The notes beneath the pieces are model-generated. The model did not search any database, was not told the DNA's origin, and was given only the letters and a program-made list of their open reading frames with translations. From NCBI GenBank assembly GCA_041679065.1, contig JBBABI010000013.1, forward strand, positions 1 through 22,045: 22,045 nucleotides of DNA, in the 5' to 3' direction. Shown here one piece after another: positions 1-7,058 of the stretch. Position 1 is the first letter of the stretch. Every line of letters begins with the position of its first letter. Source of the DNA: CAJBLF01 sp041679065 (GTDB lineage Bacteria > Patescibacteriota > Gracilibacteria > Absconditabacterales > Absconditicoccaceae). The position numbers and the translations under genes are program-made.

Positions 1-678
1 AAAGATTTCATTATATTAAATAATAAAATACAGCAAAAGAGATCGGTAAGATATACACCTAAATGGCATCTTATAGAGAACTTTAATGAATTACAAACGA
101 TCCCAAATAAACATGATTTTTATGTGAAGAGGGGTATATGATCTGGATGATTTACTGTATTTAAACTAGATACACTCCAGTGAAATGAAAAATTTAGCGA
201 CTTATTGAATCTATCTGATGAACGATATCTAGAAGAAAAAGAATATGGAGAGTGTATGAGTATTCAGTTATGTAAGACTGACAGTCAATGTATCGTTTTT
301 TGATTAACAAAACAGCATATCAAAGAAGAAAAAGAGTTCTGTTGAGCAGAAATTATTGATATCAATATTCTATCAAAAAATTTGTTTCTCCGAGAAAAAT
401 TACATACATGTATTAACGATCTTTGTGAAAAACTTTTATCTTCATATACAGGATTTTTTGGTATAGATTTTATCTATGATGAAAAAAATCAAACCTTCTG
501 ATTCTTAGAATGAAATATTAGATTGACCGCTATGACAATACCTACTTTGATTTATAACAAAAACTCTTTACAACATATATTCAAAGAAGATGTTGATAAA
601 GAAGCTATCAAAGAATCTGATTTGATTCTATGATATGATACCGCGTATAAATGTTATGATATTTTAACTAATGAGTAA
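1..678 (+). CDS. ATP-grasp ligase, C-terminal part (start outside window)
   Basis: The frame is open from the first base to TAA with TGA read as Gly, giving 225 residues without the start. Two ATP-grasp signatures are visible: a lysine plus glycine-rich loop (YVKRGIGSGGFTVFK, about residues 41-55) that would close over ATP, and a metal-binding end motif GIDF...FLEGNIRLTA (residues about 156-181), where E-G-N-I-R matches the family E-x-N-x-R. ATP-grasp enzymes activate a carboxylate as acyl phosphate and join it to an amine or thiol; the substrate here cannot be told. The last 8 bases overlap the start of the glycosyltransferase gene, and a class I amidotransferase follows, so the three probably act in one pathway. 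The DNA is AT-rich and much of its Gly is encoded by TGA. The family is fairly sure, the substrate unknown. Confidence 0.8.
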
Positions 679-1726
679 TTATAATATGAATAATTGACTA
701 TTTATATCCCCTTACTCCCATTGAACATCTTTTTTAGATATCATAGAAAGCATAAAGGTATCTGCAAAAAAACATTCATGGGATATAGTATCTATATGAT
801 GAAAAGAATCATCTACTCCAAGTAAGATTAAAGATAATTTTCTTGATGCCGAAGGAGATGTCTTGGCCTATTATAGAGACTTTTGAACACTTCTCTCCAA
901 CAGTGATAAATTTAAGAGCATATTATTTATTGATTTTTTTTCCCCTTGAATAGATATATTACAATATCTTTTAGAAATTAAATGAAAAAATATAAAACTT
1001 TGAGCGCTTTTACATGGTTGAAGCTTCTTACCTAGAGATCTCTATGTCTGGCCACGACTAAAATACAGTGAAAATCTTCGGTTTTCTATTTTCGATATTA
1101 TTTACGTTCCATCAAAACATTTATATAATCTAGTGCCTGATGTTTTTAAATGAAAAGTAAAAATACTTCCTTGGTGAATGGACTCTTTTTTATCAAAGAA
1201 GCCATTGTCAGAAGAAGAGAAAAATATAGATATCCTTTTCCCACATAGATTGGATGATGATAAGTGAATTGATGATTTAATTTTCCTTATATCAAAATTA
1301 AGAAACTATACTTTTGTTATAACGAGTTTTAGAAGTTTAGAAAATAACAAATATTATAAGAGATTAAAAATATACAAAAATGTTCGTTTTGTATTTTGAG
1401 AAAACGAGGAACAACATTTACATACTTTATCGAAAGCAAAGATTGTTCTGAGTTGTGCTTACCAAGAAAATTTTTGATATGGGATAGTAAAATCTGTTTT
1501 GAGTTGAGCTATACCTATCCTGCCAGATAGAGAGGTGTATTCAGAACTATTTCCCGGTGACTTTTTATATAGCACTTTAGATGGAGCCGCAAAAAAGATA
1601 ACTACTATATTAGAAAATAAAGACGAATATTCCCTACTTTCAAAAAAAATTAAAAAAACATGTATGACTTTATTAGGTTTCTCCTTTTCGAAGATTCTGA
1701 AAGATTTTTATAAATTTAAATGATAA
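671..1726 (+). CDS. GT-B fold glycosyltransferase (GT4-like)
   Basis: This 351-residue protein starts at an ATG inside the end of the ATP-grasp gene and stops at TAA. A short N-terminal nucleotide-sugar-fold motif (LFISPYSHGTSFLDII) is followed by ALLHGGSFLP, a mid-protein DILFPHRLDDDKGIDDLIFL typical of the start of the GT-B C-terminal domain, and ENFGYGIVKSVLSGAIPILP (residues 266-285), the donor-binding segment. The closest pattern I recall is the tRNA-queuosine mannosyltransferase/DUF3524 group (ENFGIAVVEAVLAG...LPDR), but a surface-glycan or metabolite glycosyltransferase is equally possible. One oddity is that the second Glu of the usual E-x7-E pair is Lys274. About 16 of 22 glycines use TGA. 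No Shine-Dalgarno is visible, so translation is probably coupled to the upstream gene. Confidence 0.75.
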
Positions 1727-1727
1727 T

Positions 1728-2492
1728 ATGTATCTCCCTGAGAATGTCTCGCAAAAGCAAACAATAGATATAAGTCAACGTATCGATATAAAGGAACGTT
1801 TGCATATATTACTTATATCCTGCGAATCAAAGGATGTTATAAAAAGAGATAATTTTCCTCCTGATCTAGAACTATTCCAATGATCTATACAGAATAGAAC
1901 AAACATTTATATGACTAATATTTATGCTCAAGAAGAAGAAATTATCAATATTGAAAATATCGATGGCATTATTTTGTGATGATCGTCTTCGTCTGTATAT
2001 GAAAATGCTCAATGGATATCTAAATTGAGAGATCAAATCAAAGTTATATATACTCACAATATCCCTCTATTATGATGTTGTTTTTGATCTCATATCATAG
2101 CGGATACCTTATGATGAATGATTTGAAAATGAAAAACATCAGAATTGGGAATCCAAACAGTATCTCTTACTAGAAATTGAGAGAAAGATCCGTTATTTTA
2201 TAATTTACCTAATGAAATTGATGTTATCACATCTCATGAAGATGATATATTTTCAATCGGGAATATGTGAACTAGACTTGCTTATAATCAAGTTTCTTCT
2301 TATCAAAGTTTTTCCTTTTGAGCATTAACAAAATGAGTACAATTCCATCCTGAATATACGATTGATACACTTAATAAAATGGAAGAGATTTATGGAATAG
2401 AAAAAACTTCCAAAAATGTTTCTTATGTTTGAAAACAAATTATTGATAATTTTTTTCAGCATATTGTATATGAAAATAAATATTGAAAATAA
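1728..2492 (+). CDS. Class I glutamine amidotransferase (GMP synthase-like)
   Basis: The gene encodes 254 residues with TGA as Gly and starts one base after the stop of the glycosyltransferase gene, so it is co-transcribed with it. The class I amidotransferase triad is present: the nucleophile loop LLGCCFGSHIIADTLGG (Cys118; both loop glycines are TGA) and QFHPE (His207, Glu209). Upstream, IDGIILGGSSSSVYE matches the oxyanion-strand region of the fold. The usual Gln after the nucleophile loop (GxCxGxQ) is His here. Such domains release ammonia from glutamine for a partner synthetase; the ATP-grasp ligase two genes upstream is a natural candidate partner (inference). Pairing with a glycosyltransferase is unusual and the product is unknown. 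Confidence 0.8.
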
Positions 2493-2514
2493 TAATAATT
2501 AAATATTAAAAATA

Positions 2515-2540
2515 TCCTTCCTAATTGAAGGACTGATTTT
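2515..2540 (+). terminator. Probable intrinsic terminator of the ATP-grasp operon
   Basis: A 6-bp stem (TCCTTC at 2515-2520, GAAGGA at 2527-2532) with a 6-base loop lies 23 bases after the amidotransferase stop and is followed by CTGATTTTCT. The stem is short and the T tract interrupted, so strength is uncertain. Confidence 0.5.
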
Positions 2541-2740
2541 CTATAAATATTAATTGATGTTTCTTGATTTTTGGAGATAAGCCTTAATTTGTTACACCCG
2601 CTAAAGCAGGAATTGGCTCAAAAGCAGTTCCTAATAGCTACTCTCTATAACAGTATATAATATATGTTGGTGATAACCAAGCAAAAATCAATGCCTTGTA
2701 GTTTTGCTGTAGTAAATAGACAGAAGATAGGAGTTACACT
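2541..2740 (+). other. Intergenic stretch with a degraded coding-like segment
   Basis: About 200 bases separate the operon terminator from the next translated element. In one + frame from about 2591 to 2722 the translation looks protein-like (VTPAKAGIGSKAVP and YIIYVGDNQAKINAL) but is broken by three genuine stops (TAA or TAG, which are real stops in this code). It may be the remnant of a small gene or chance. No riboswitch class that I know is evident. A clear Shine-Dalgarno (AGGAG, 2729-2733) closes the stretch. Confidence 0.25.
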
Positions 2741-2779
2741 ATGAAGGGAAATTTGCAAAATATGAGATTCTGATTATAA
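2741..2779 (+). CDS. Possible 12-codon leader peptide ahead of the macro-domain gene
   Basis: ATG at 2741 is preceded by AGGAG at 7-base spacing, the only strong Shine-Dalgarno I see before a start in this window. The ORF reads 12 residues (MKGNLQNMRFGL, with TGA as Gly) to TAA at 2777-2779. It is in the same frame as the macro-domain gene, whose first ATG comes 33 bases after the stop and has no ribosome site of its own. The region between would read as hydrophobic residues. It could be a leader that delivers ribosomes to the next ATG, or the old N-terminus of that gene cut by a TAA mutation. Confidence 0.3.
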
Positions 2780-2812
2780 TTAATTATCTTTATTCCTCTA
2801 ACTATTATTCAT

Positions 2813-3631
2813 ATGAATAAAAAGGATAGTCTTACAAAATTTCCTCAGTCTTCTAATCGTAATAAGACTGGTGTGTGAAATATAATTCTTACTCTTCTAA
2901 CTTCATGAGAAAAAGGAGAAAATGCTGTAAATATTGTCGAGGAAGGTCTTCCAATTTCTCTTGTTTTGGGCGATATGACACAAATTTCGGCAGATGCTTA
3001 TATAGTGCCACATTTCAATGGTGCAGCATCATTCGGCTGAGTAGGAGGTGCAATAGCGAATGGCGGTGCTATCAAATGAATGGAGGAGTATGAACAGATG
3101 ATTGAACAAGAAAAAAAGGCTAAAGGAGGTAGTATTGAAAATTTTCAAGAATGGAGCAAAGCAACTGTTACAGAATCTGGTGGTTGAAATTCTAAATTTC
3201 TCATTCATGTAGTGTCTGTTGGTTCATGAAAAGAAAATGAATTTAATATTGTTTCTTGATCTGTATGTAATGCTTTATCAGAAGCTACTAAGAGGGGTTT
3301 GAGAAGTGTCGTTATCCCTCTTTTATGAACAGGTATTATCGGAGATTTGACTGCTAAACAGGCGGCGAATGCAATCATGATTGGTGTGATGGCCTTTCAG
3401 AAAACTCGATGGGAAAATACAGATATGCAGAAGTTACATGACGTGACTATCGTTATCTATGGTGATAAAGGTGCTTTCGATGATGTTGCTGATGTTTTGA
3501 AAAATCAGTCTTATAAGTCTGCATCAACAGAGATTGGCCATAGAGAATTTGACTTTAACCGTCGGAAAAATGGGATGGCAAAATATGGTATCCATATTGT
3601 GGAATGACCTAAAAATATTAATGATAACTAG
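2813..3631 (+). CDS. Macro-domain protein (ADP-ribose binding/hydrolase fold)
   Basis: The reading frame gives 272 residues from ATG 2813 to TAG with TGA as Gly. The macro-domain landmarks are in order: LVLGDMTQISADAYIVPHFN (residues 50-69, the GD-I-x-x-x-x-DA strand and loop), SFGGVGGAI (73-81, the glycine-rich loop), FLIHVVSVGS (129-138) and VVIPLLGTGIIGDLTAK (166-182, the PxxGTGxxG phosphate loop). Such domains bind ADP-ribose, and many remove it from proteins or nucleic acids or act on O-acetyl-ADP-ribose. The N-terminal 45 residues and C-terminal about 70 residues (to KYGIHIVEG) are extensions without a recognised motif. The start is weak; see the leader ORF. The gene stands alone and shares a bidirectional terminator with the convergent gene downstream. 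Confidence 0.85.
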
Positions 3632-3674
3632 AATTACCATAAGATTTTTTTTTGTTAAAATAAATATTAATTAA

Positions 3675-3702
3675 AAAAATCACGACCGGAATCGTGATTT
3701 TT
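3675..3702. terminator. Bidirectional intrinsic terminator
   Basis: The stem AAATCACGA (3677-3685) pairs with TCGTGATTT (3692-3700) around a CCGGAA loop, with A-rich sequence on the left and T-rich on the right. It therefore suits both the rightward macro-domain gene and the leftward four-helix-bundle gene, which converge here. Confidence 0.85.
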
Positions 3703-3715
3703 GTTAATAACTTCT

Positions 3716-4066
3716 TTAGTGCTTTATAAAAGTATTTATCAGCCCAGAAAGCATTTTACTGATTTCTTCAAACATACTATATATTTCTAAATATGTCTTT
3801 TCATCAATTATTCATTCGGCTTTTAATATCCTTATAATGGCTACACACTCATGCACTGATCATCTTGCCGTGAGATAGTAATTTTTCTTATCTGCTTTGG
3901 AATATTTGCCTGCTCATTCGGCGATGTTTAGGATTATGCTTGTAGACGCTCTTTGAAGCTGATCTTTGAGATTTCTGTCGAAGGATTTGGGAAAAATGTT
4001 CTTTGTAATCAAAGAATAAGTCTCTTCGGACTTTGTATATACAGGGAATTTTTCGAAGTCAAACAT
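3716..4066 (-). CDS. Four-helix-bundle protein (S23/IVP family)
   Basis: The product is 116 residues, from ATG at 4066 to TAA. It matches the small four-helix-bundle family (often annotated as 23S rRNA intervening-sequence protein): a charged start MFDFEKFPVYTKSEE, a helix DQLQRASTSIILNIAEGAGKYS, and the hallmark ARGSVHECVAIIRIL. Three TGA codons fall on conserved glycines (AEG, ARGS, AEG). These proteins are free-standing and pentameric in solved members; their cellular role is not established and no intervening sequence is visible here. It lies downstream of ssrA in the same direction, separated by hairpin-forming repeats. Confidence 0.85.
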
Positions 4067-4090
4067 GTTGATAAAGCAAGAGTGAAGGCG

Positions 4091-4165
4091 AAGAATGAAG
4101 AATAAGAATGGAGGAAGAAAAATTTTATCCTTCTTTCTTCATTCTTATCCTTATCCTGCATTCTT
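4091..4165. repeat. Short-word palindromic array (GAATAA/GAATGA words)
   Basis: The left arm from 4091 repeats purine words (AAGAATGAAG, AATAAGAATGG) and the right arm (4129-4165) holds their inverted counterparts (TTCTTCATTCTTATCC, TTATCCTGCATTCTT) across an A/T centre. An exact inverted 11-mer AAGAATGAAGA is included. The result is an imperfect hairpin between ssrA and the four-helix-bundle gene. It shares its architecture, though not its words, with other arrays in this window. Confidence 0.6.
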
Positions 4166-4166
4166 A

Positions 4167-4187
4167 GAAAAATTTGTAAAATTTTTC
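4167..4187 (-). terminator. AT-rich hairpin just after ssrA
   Basis: GAAAAATTT (4167-4175) and AAATTTTTC (4179-4187) form a perfect 9-bp stem with a 3-base loop, beginning 2 bases beyond the tmRNA 3' end. It could end or process the ssrA transcript. The stem is nearly all A-T, so this is tentative. Confidence 0.4.
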
Positions 4188-4188
4188 T

Positions 4189-4544
4189 TGGAGATGATGG
4201 GATTCGAACCCATGTCTAAAAGGCATACATAACAATTTCTACCACGATAGTCTATCAATAGGCCAGATTTTTAATGTTACTATTACAGGCAAGCCGTAGC
4301 CGATCGACAGGCAGAGCATTTCGTCTTAGCAACATAAGCGTACCTACTCAGTCATCCAAGTCCTAGTAGGTGTCGGATACTTGGAGTCAAGAACGTTACT
4401 ACGCGTACGCAGGAACGAGAGCAAAAGCTCTTTTGAGATTCTTGTTTGCATTATTGGTTTGAACGATTGTTTTATTTCGGTACGTTCGTCGAAGAGTGGC
4501 GGTCATTACATATGGAGTCCTTCTATCAAAGCCAGGACATCCCC
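4189..4544 (-). ncRNA. ssrA: tmRNA
   Basis: This is a one-piece tmRNA of about 356 nt on the minus strand. The 5' end GGGGAUG (from 4544) pairs with CAUCUCC at the 3' end (4190-4196) to close the tRNA-like acceptor stem. The T arm GGGTTCGAATCCC lies at 4201-4213, and CCA is not encoded. The 5' domain carries the family's GCTTTGATAGAAGGACTC-like stretch. The mRNA part has a GCA-AAC resume site and ends in tandem UAG-UAA, followed by pseudoknot-rich sequence. It rescues stalled ribosomes with SmpB. Its use of UAG and UAA, never UGA, fits a genome where UGA is sense. Confidence 0.95.
4399..4449 (-). other. tmRNA proteolysis-tag reading frame
   Basis: From the resume codon GCA (4447-4449) the frame reads ANKNLKRAFALVPAYA, then TAG (4399-4401) and TAA. 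The start ANxN matches most bacterial tags. The 16-residue length and the AYA end differ from the common ...ALAA. The resume codon is set by analogy with E. coli (context AATAAT-GCA-AAC). Confidence 0.8.
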
Positions 4545-4554
4545 ATGAAAGAAA

Positions 4555-4594
4555 GTTGAAACGTTGAAGTGTGGAAATGTTGAAGTGTTCCGAT
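4555..4594. repeat. 8-bp word array just upstream of ssrA
   Basis: Consecutive 8-mers GTTGAAAC, GTTGAAGT, GTGGAAAT and GTTGAAGT (4555-4586) are followed by GTTCCGAT and a partial inverted word (CAATTCAAC). The array ends 10 bases before the 5' end of tmRNA, so it lies over the likely ssrA promoter. The words match those in the rsmE array (9730-9822) and the 12806-12916 array. Confidence 0.65.
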
Positions 4595-4644
4595 CAATTC
4601 AACTGAAATAGTATATGGATTTGCTGAGGAAAATCAAGGTTAGT

Positions 4645-4742
4645 GAGTATCAAGTATCAGGTAAAAATAAAAGTAGTAAGATCATGAAAAAATCCTACTA
4701 CTTATGTCTTGATACTTATGTTTTGATACTTATGTCTCGATA
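4645..4742. repeat. 7-bp word hairpin after the DUF5684 gene
   Basis: The left arm GAGTATCAAGTATCAGG (4645-4661) is mirrored by three 14-base units of the type TTATGTCTTGATAC (about 4702-4743). Between them AAGTAGTA (4671-4678) pairs exactly with TACTACTT (4696-4703). The structure lies directly downstream of the DUF5684 stop and may act as a 3' end structure for that transcript. Together with the previous array it accounts for most of the 198 gene-free bases between ssrA and this gene. Confidence 0.55.
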
Positions 4743-5186
4743 CTACTTCTTCTTGAGAGGGATGTATTTGGATTTATCGAAGGCAAGGATAGGAATGAAT
4801 ACGATTCCGACCAGCCGGATGCCAAGTCCATAAATAGATGGTTTGCCAAATCTTACTGCAATTTTAAAGTAATTGATGATCATAAGGATTGCGAATACTG
4901 GTGGCAACAAGATCCAAAGAAAATTCCATCCTGATCGACCTCCGAGTTTAAACATCAGATACATATTGTAGAATGGGATCAGAATTCCCCATCCTGGAAA
5001 TCCAGCTTTTTCAAATACTCTCCACCGGGAAATAAGCATAAATACCATTACCGCTATCCAGATGATTATCCAGACGATAAACATGCCGCCTAAAAACATA
5101 CCAAAGAACGATCCAAGATTAGAAAATACTTCTGGATTTATATTGCCGGTTATCACAGATCCAGAGAGATCAAGAGAAAAATTCAT
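4743..5186 (-). CDS. DUF5684-type integral membrane protein
   Basis: The protein has 147 residues and ends at TAG. A polar N-terminus (1-25) is followed by a long hydrophobic segment (about 28-51, FGMFLGGMFIVWIIIWIAV...). Next comes the hallmark KAGFPGWGILIPFYNMYLMFKLGGRSGWNFLW (about 61-91), then two more membrane segments (about 90-111 and 120-140) and a basic tail KKK. The K-x-G-x-P-G-W...IPfYN-x-y motif is typical of DUF5684 proteins found beside signal peptidases and in short membrane operons. Function is unknown. No Shine-Dalgarno and no TGA codons occur. The neighbours, ssrA downstream and a small unknown gene upstream, give no hint. Confidence 0.75.
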   Translation of the reverse strand: MNFSLDLSGSVITGNINPEVFSNLGSFFGMFLGGMFIVWIIIWIAVMVFMLISRWRVFEKAGFPGWGILIPFYNMYLMFKLGGRSGWNFLWILLPPVFAILMIINYFKIAVRFGKPSIYGLGIRLVGIVFIPILAFDKSKYIPLKKK

Positions 5187-5294
5187 GAAGGTTTTTTAAA
5201 AAGATAAAATTTATATCACATATAAAATATCCAATTCGTGATTGATTTCAAGAGATATAAATAAAACAGAAACTGATGAAAACTCAATCTCTGT

Positions 5295-5549
5295 TTATAC
5301 ATAATTTGCTCTGGTGCAGATTCCAATGAAATTCTCTACAGGATCATCATCCGGCCAAAGATAATTTTTTCTGCAGATGAGCATCAATGCTTCATCCTTT
5401 TCTGCTAATGAAGTTGTTTGTTCGTGGCTTTTCTTTTTGAATTTCGTTACTGTTAGTTCTTGCTTATCTCCGAAGATGGCTTGGAGAATGTCGGTAAACT
5501 CTTCTCCCAAATAGGCAAGCGTTTTGGCGTATTGCAATGTCCCTTTCAT
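5295..5549 (-). CDS. Small hypothetical protein (84 aa)
   Basis: The ORF runs from ATG 5549 to TAA without internal TGA. The product is soluble and mixed-charge, with a predicted helical N-terminal half (LQYAKTLAYLGEEFTDILQAIFG) and a C-terminal half with acidic and aromatic residues (LWPDDDPVENFIGICTRANYV). I do not recognise the family. It sits between the DUF5684 gene and the IS110 element, all on the minus strand. A weak inverted pair AAACAGA/TCTGTTT (5264-5296) overlaps its stop. It could be a small regulatory or host-specific protein. Confidence 0.5.
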   Translation of the reverse strand: MKGTLQYAKTLAYLGEEFTDILQAIFGDKQELTVTKFKKKSHEQTTSLAEKDEALMLICRKNYLWPDDDPVENFIGICTRANYV

Positions 5550-5729
5550 AGTTGTTTAGTATTTATTTTTCTATTTATAATTATATATGTAAAGAAGTCA
5601 ACCCTCTCGAGCTTTATTTTTTGTATCTAAATTTTTTAAGGACGCTGCGCTTGGCCTCACTTTTAACCCTTCGGGGAGTTACTTTTTGCTTCCGGGTCAA
5701 AAAGTCTCCATGGTCAATGCAAGTCAAAA
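5550..5729. other. Gene-free flank beyond the IS110 transposase 3' end
   Basis: This stretch of 180 bases holds no convincing gene. GGGGAGTTACTTTTTG (about 5674-5689) pairs imperfectly with CAAAAAGTCTCC (5699-5710), a hairpin that could end minus-strand transcription after the transposase. It may include the true left end of the element. Confidence 0.35.
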
Positions 5730-6725
5730 TTAACAATAGTTATATTTGGTATCATTCCAGAATATAGCCCAAGAAGTAATTAGTAACTTTTTTCCCATCG
5801 CACACATTACTGATTTCCCACGTTTATTAGCATTACTTTCAAATTTTCTTCTCATTCTCAAAAAGAATTGTCACAATACTGTTCCTGAATATTTATTGTT
5901 TTTGATCATTTGATACCATCCGACAGAAGCCATATATAGACTCCTTCTAATCTTCGAATTTCATCTTTTTGATATTCACGCTTTGTTTAAGCTTGTTCAT
6001 GATTGTTGCTGTGAACAATCCAATCAAGAATATGCTTTTACTTTTGCTATTTCATCTTTTTTGATTCATTTTTCTTTCAACTTTAGAAAGAATCCAATCA
6101 AATCTATTCATACATTTTCATGAATTCATGGTACTGATTCCATGTTTTTTAACTTATTTTCAAGTCATTCTTTCTCTAATAATGATTTAATTTGTTTGTA
6201 GATTTCTTTGATTACTTCATCGTGTCTAGTTACTTGTGATTGATAGAAATCCATCATAAGTTCGTTCTTGTAAGGATCATTCTTCTCCTTATCTATTTGC
6301 TGTAATAATTTAACTCTCATCTGTTTTAGTGAATATATTCTGCCTAAATTGCTTTGTATCAAATTGATGGTATTGCTATTAGGTTTTATCAGGGTATTAA
6401 TTCATGATTCATATAACAATTCTCCAATTTCTGCTATTCTTTTTGCATCAATCTTGTCATTTTTGTTCCTTTCTCATAATCATTTTGCTAACAAATGTAC
6501 ATTTGTCGGATGGAGCTGATAATGCTCGATCTTGAGGTCATTCAATGCTTTACATAATGTCTGAGAATAGACTCATGTAGCTTCGTAAAAGACCTTACAA
6601 TCTCACATTTCCTCCATTGTTTTGATAATCGTCTCGTACTGATTCTTGATTTTTTTAGATTTACACTCTTCTTTGATGAATACATCCAATGATAACTTGG
6701 ATACATCAATTCCAATTGTAATCAT
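5730..6725 (-). CDS. IS110-family transposase (bridge-RNA recombinase type)
   Basis: With TGA as Gly the gene is a complete 331-residue IS110 transposase ending in TAA. The N-terminal RuvC-like DEDD domain shows GIDVSK (Asp7), YEATGVY (Glu48) and KNDKIDAKR (Asp90 and Asp93). A coiled middle (about 110-190) leads to the Tnp_20 domain: SVPGI (197-201), AYSGLDCSQQQSGTSL (231-246, with the presumed nucleophile Ser242) and ISKRGNSKIRRSLYMAS (251-267). IS110 enzymes move DNA with a structured RNA made from the element's non-coding end. Fourteen TGA codons, including conserved glycines in ATGVY, VPGI, QSG and KRGN, show it can only be made in a UGA-Gly host. No Shine-Dalgarno is visible. Confidence 0.93.
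5732..5750 (+). repeat. 19-bp inverted repeat, transposase 3' side
   Basis: AACAATAGTTATATTTGGT is the exact reverse complement of 6889-6907. It encodes the last residues of the transposase (TKYNYC) and includes one base of the stop codon. Confidence 0.85.
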
Positions 6726-6751
6726 TTTTTAAATAATTATGAACTAAAATA

Positions 6752-6864
6752 GGGTATCCATCCACTAAATTCATACTCGTACATGCAGTGTCTACGCACC
6801 ATGTCTCCAATTCAAAATTTGGTGGATGGGTATTCGGACTTTTTGCCAGCGTCTAAAGCGCCAT
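6752..6864 (+). ncRNA. Candidate structured RNA of the IS110 non-coding end
   Basis: The space between the transposase start and the 19-bp repeat holds a long stem: 6752-6771 pairs with 6816-6835 over 20 positions, 16 Watson-Crick and 4 G-U if read as plus-strand RNA. The loop contains ACATG/CATGT. Two similar motifs, CAGTGTCTACGCACCAT (6786-6802) and CAGCGTCTAAAGCGCCAT (6847-6864), recall the paired target- and donor-binding loops of IS110 bridge RNAs, which are encoded at this position in IS621-like elements. Known bridge RNAs run in the transposase direction, whereas the wobble pattern here favours the opposite strand, so the strand is uncertain. Confidence 0.5.
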
Positions 6865-6888
6865 AAACAAAAACAAATTACCCACAAC

Positions 6889-6907
6889 ACCAAATATAAC
6901 TATTGTT
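6889..6907 (-). repeat. 19-bp inverted repeat, transposase 5' side
   Basis: ACCAAATATAACTATTGTT is the exact reverse complement of 5732-5750, with no extension on either side. Confidence 0.85.
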
Positions 6908-7058
6908 CCTTCTATATAAATTTCTAATTGTAGTATACGAGTATGCAAAAAAGTCTAGTTCTTACAAGACTCGCTACACTGTTTAGTCTGCTTTTCCTGA
7001 ATGTACACAGCTCAAACAATTTGTAAGAACCAAATCGTTGACTACGTTTTAATTTAAA
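6908..7058. other. Spacer between IS element and DUF58 gene with an inverted repeat
   Basis: There is no gene here. GTTCTTACAA (6958-6967) and TTGTAAGAAC (7021-7030) form a perfect 10-bp inverted pair around 53 bases. It could be a terminator-like structure for the DUF58 gene or part of the element's outer end. Confidence 0.4.

Larger units (their letters stand above)
5732..6907 (-). mobile_element. IS110-family insertion sequence, about 1.2 kb
   Basis: Limits are set provisionally at a perfect 19-bp inverted repeat (5732-5750 and 6889-6907) that brackets the transposase and its 160-base upstream non-coding end. The repeat overlaps the transposase stop codon. True IS110 ends often lie a few bases outside such subterminal repeats, and IS110 elements make no or short target duplications, so the exact boundary cannot be read. 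The insertion lies between the DUF58 gene and the small 84-residue gene without visibly breaking either. Confidence 0.7.

Noticed and set aside
2875..3093. 72-codon plus-strand ORF within the macro-domain gene
   Set aside because: It is an out-of-frame shadow; the correct frame carries the GDMTQI and LLGTGIIG motifs.
4615..4833. 72-codon plus-strand ORF
   Set aside because: It is antisense to the end of the DUF5684 gene and runs through word repeats.
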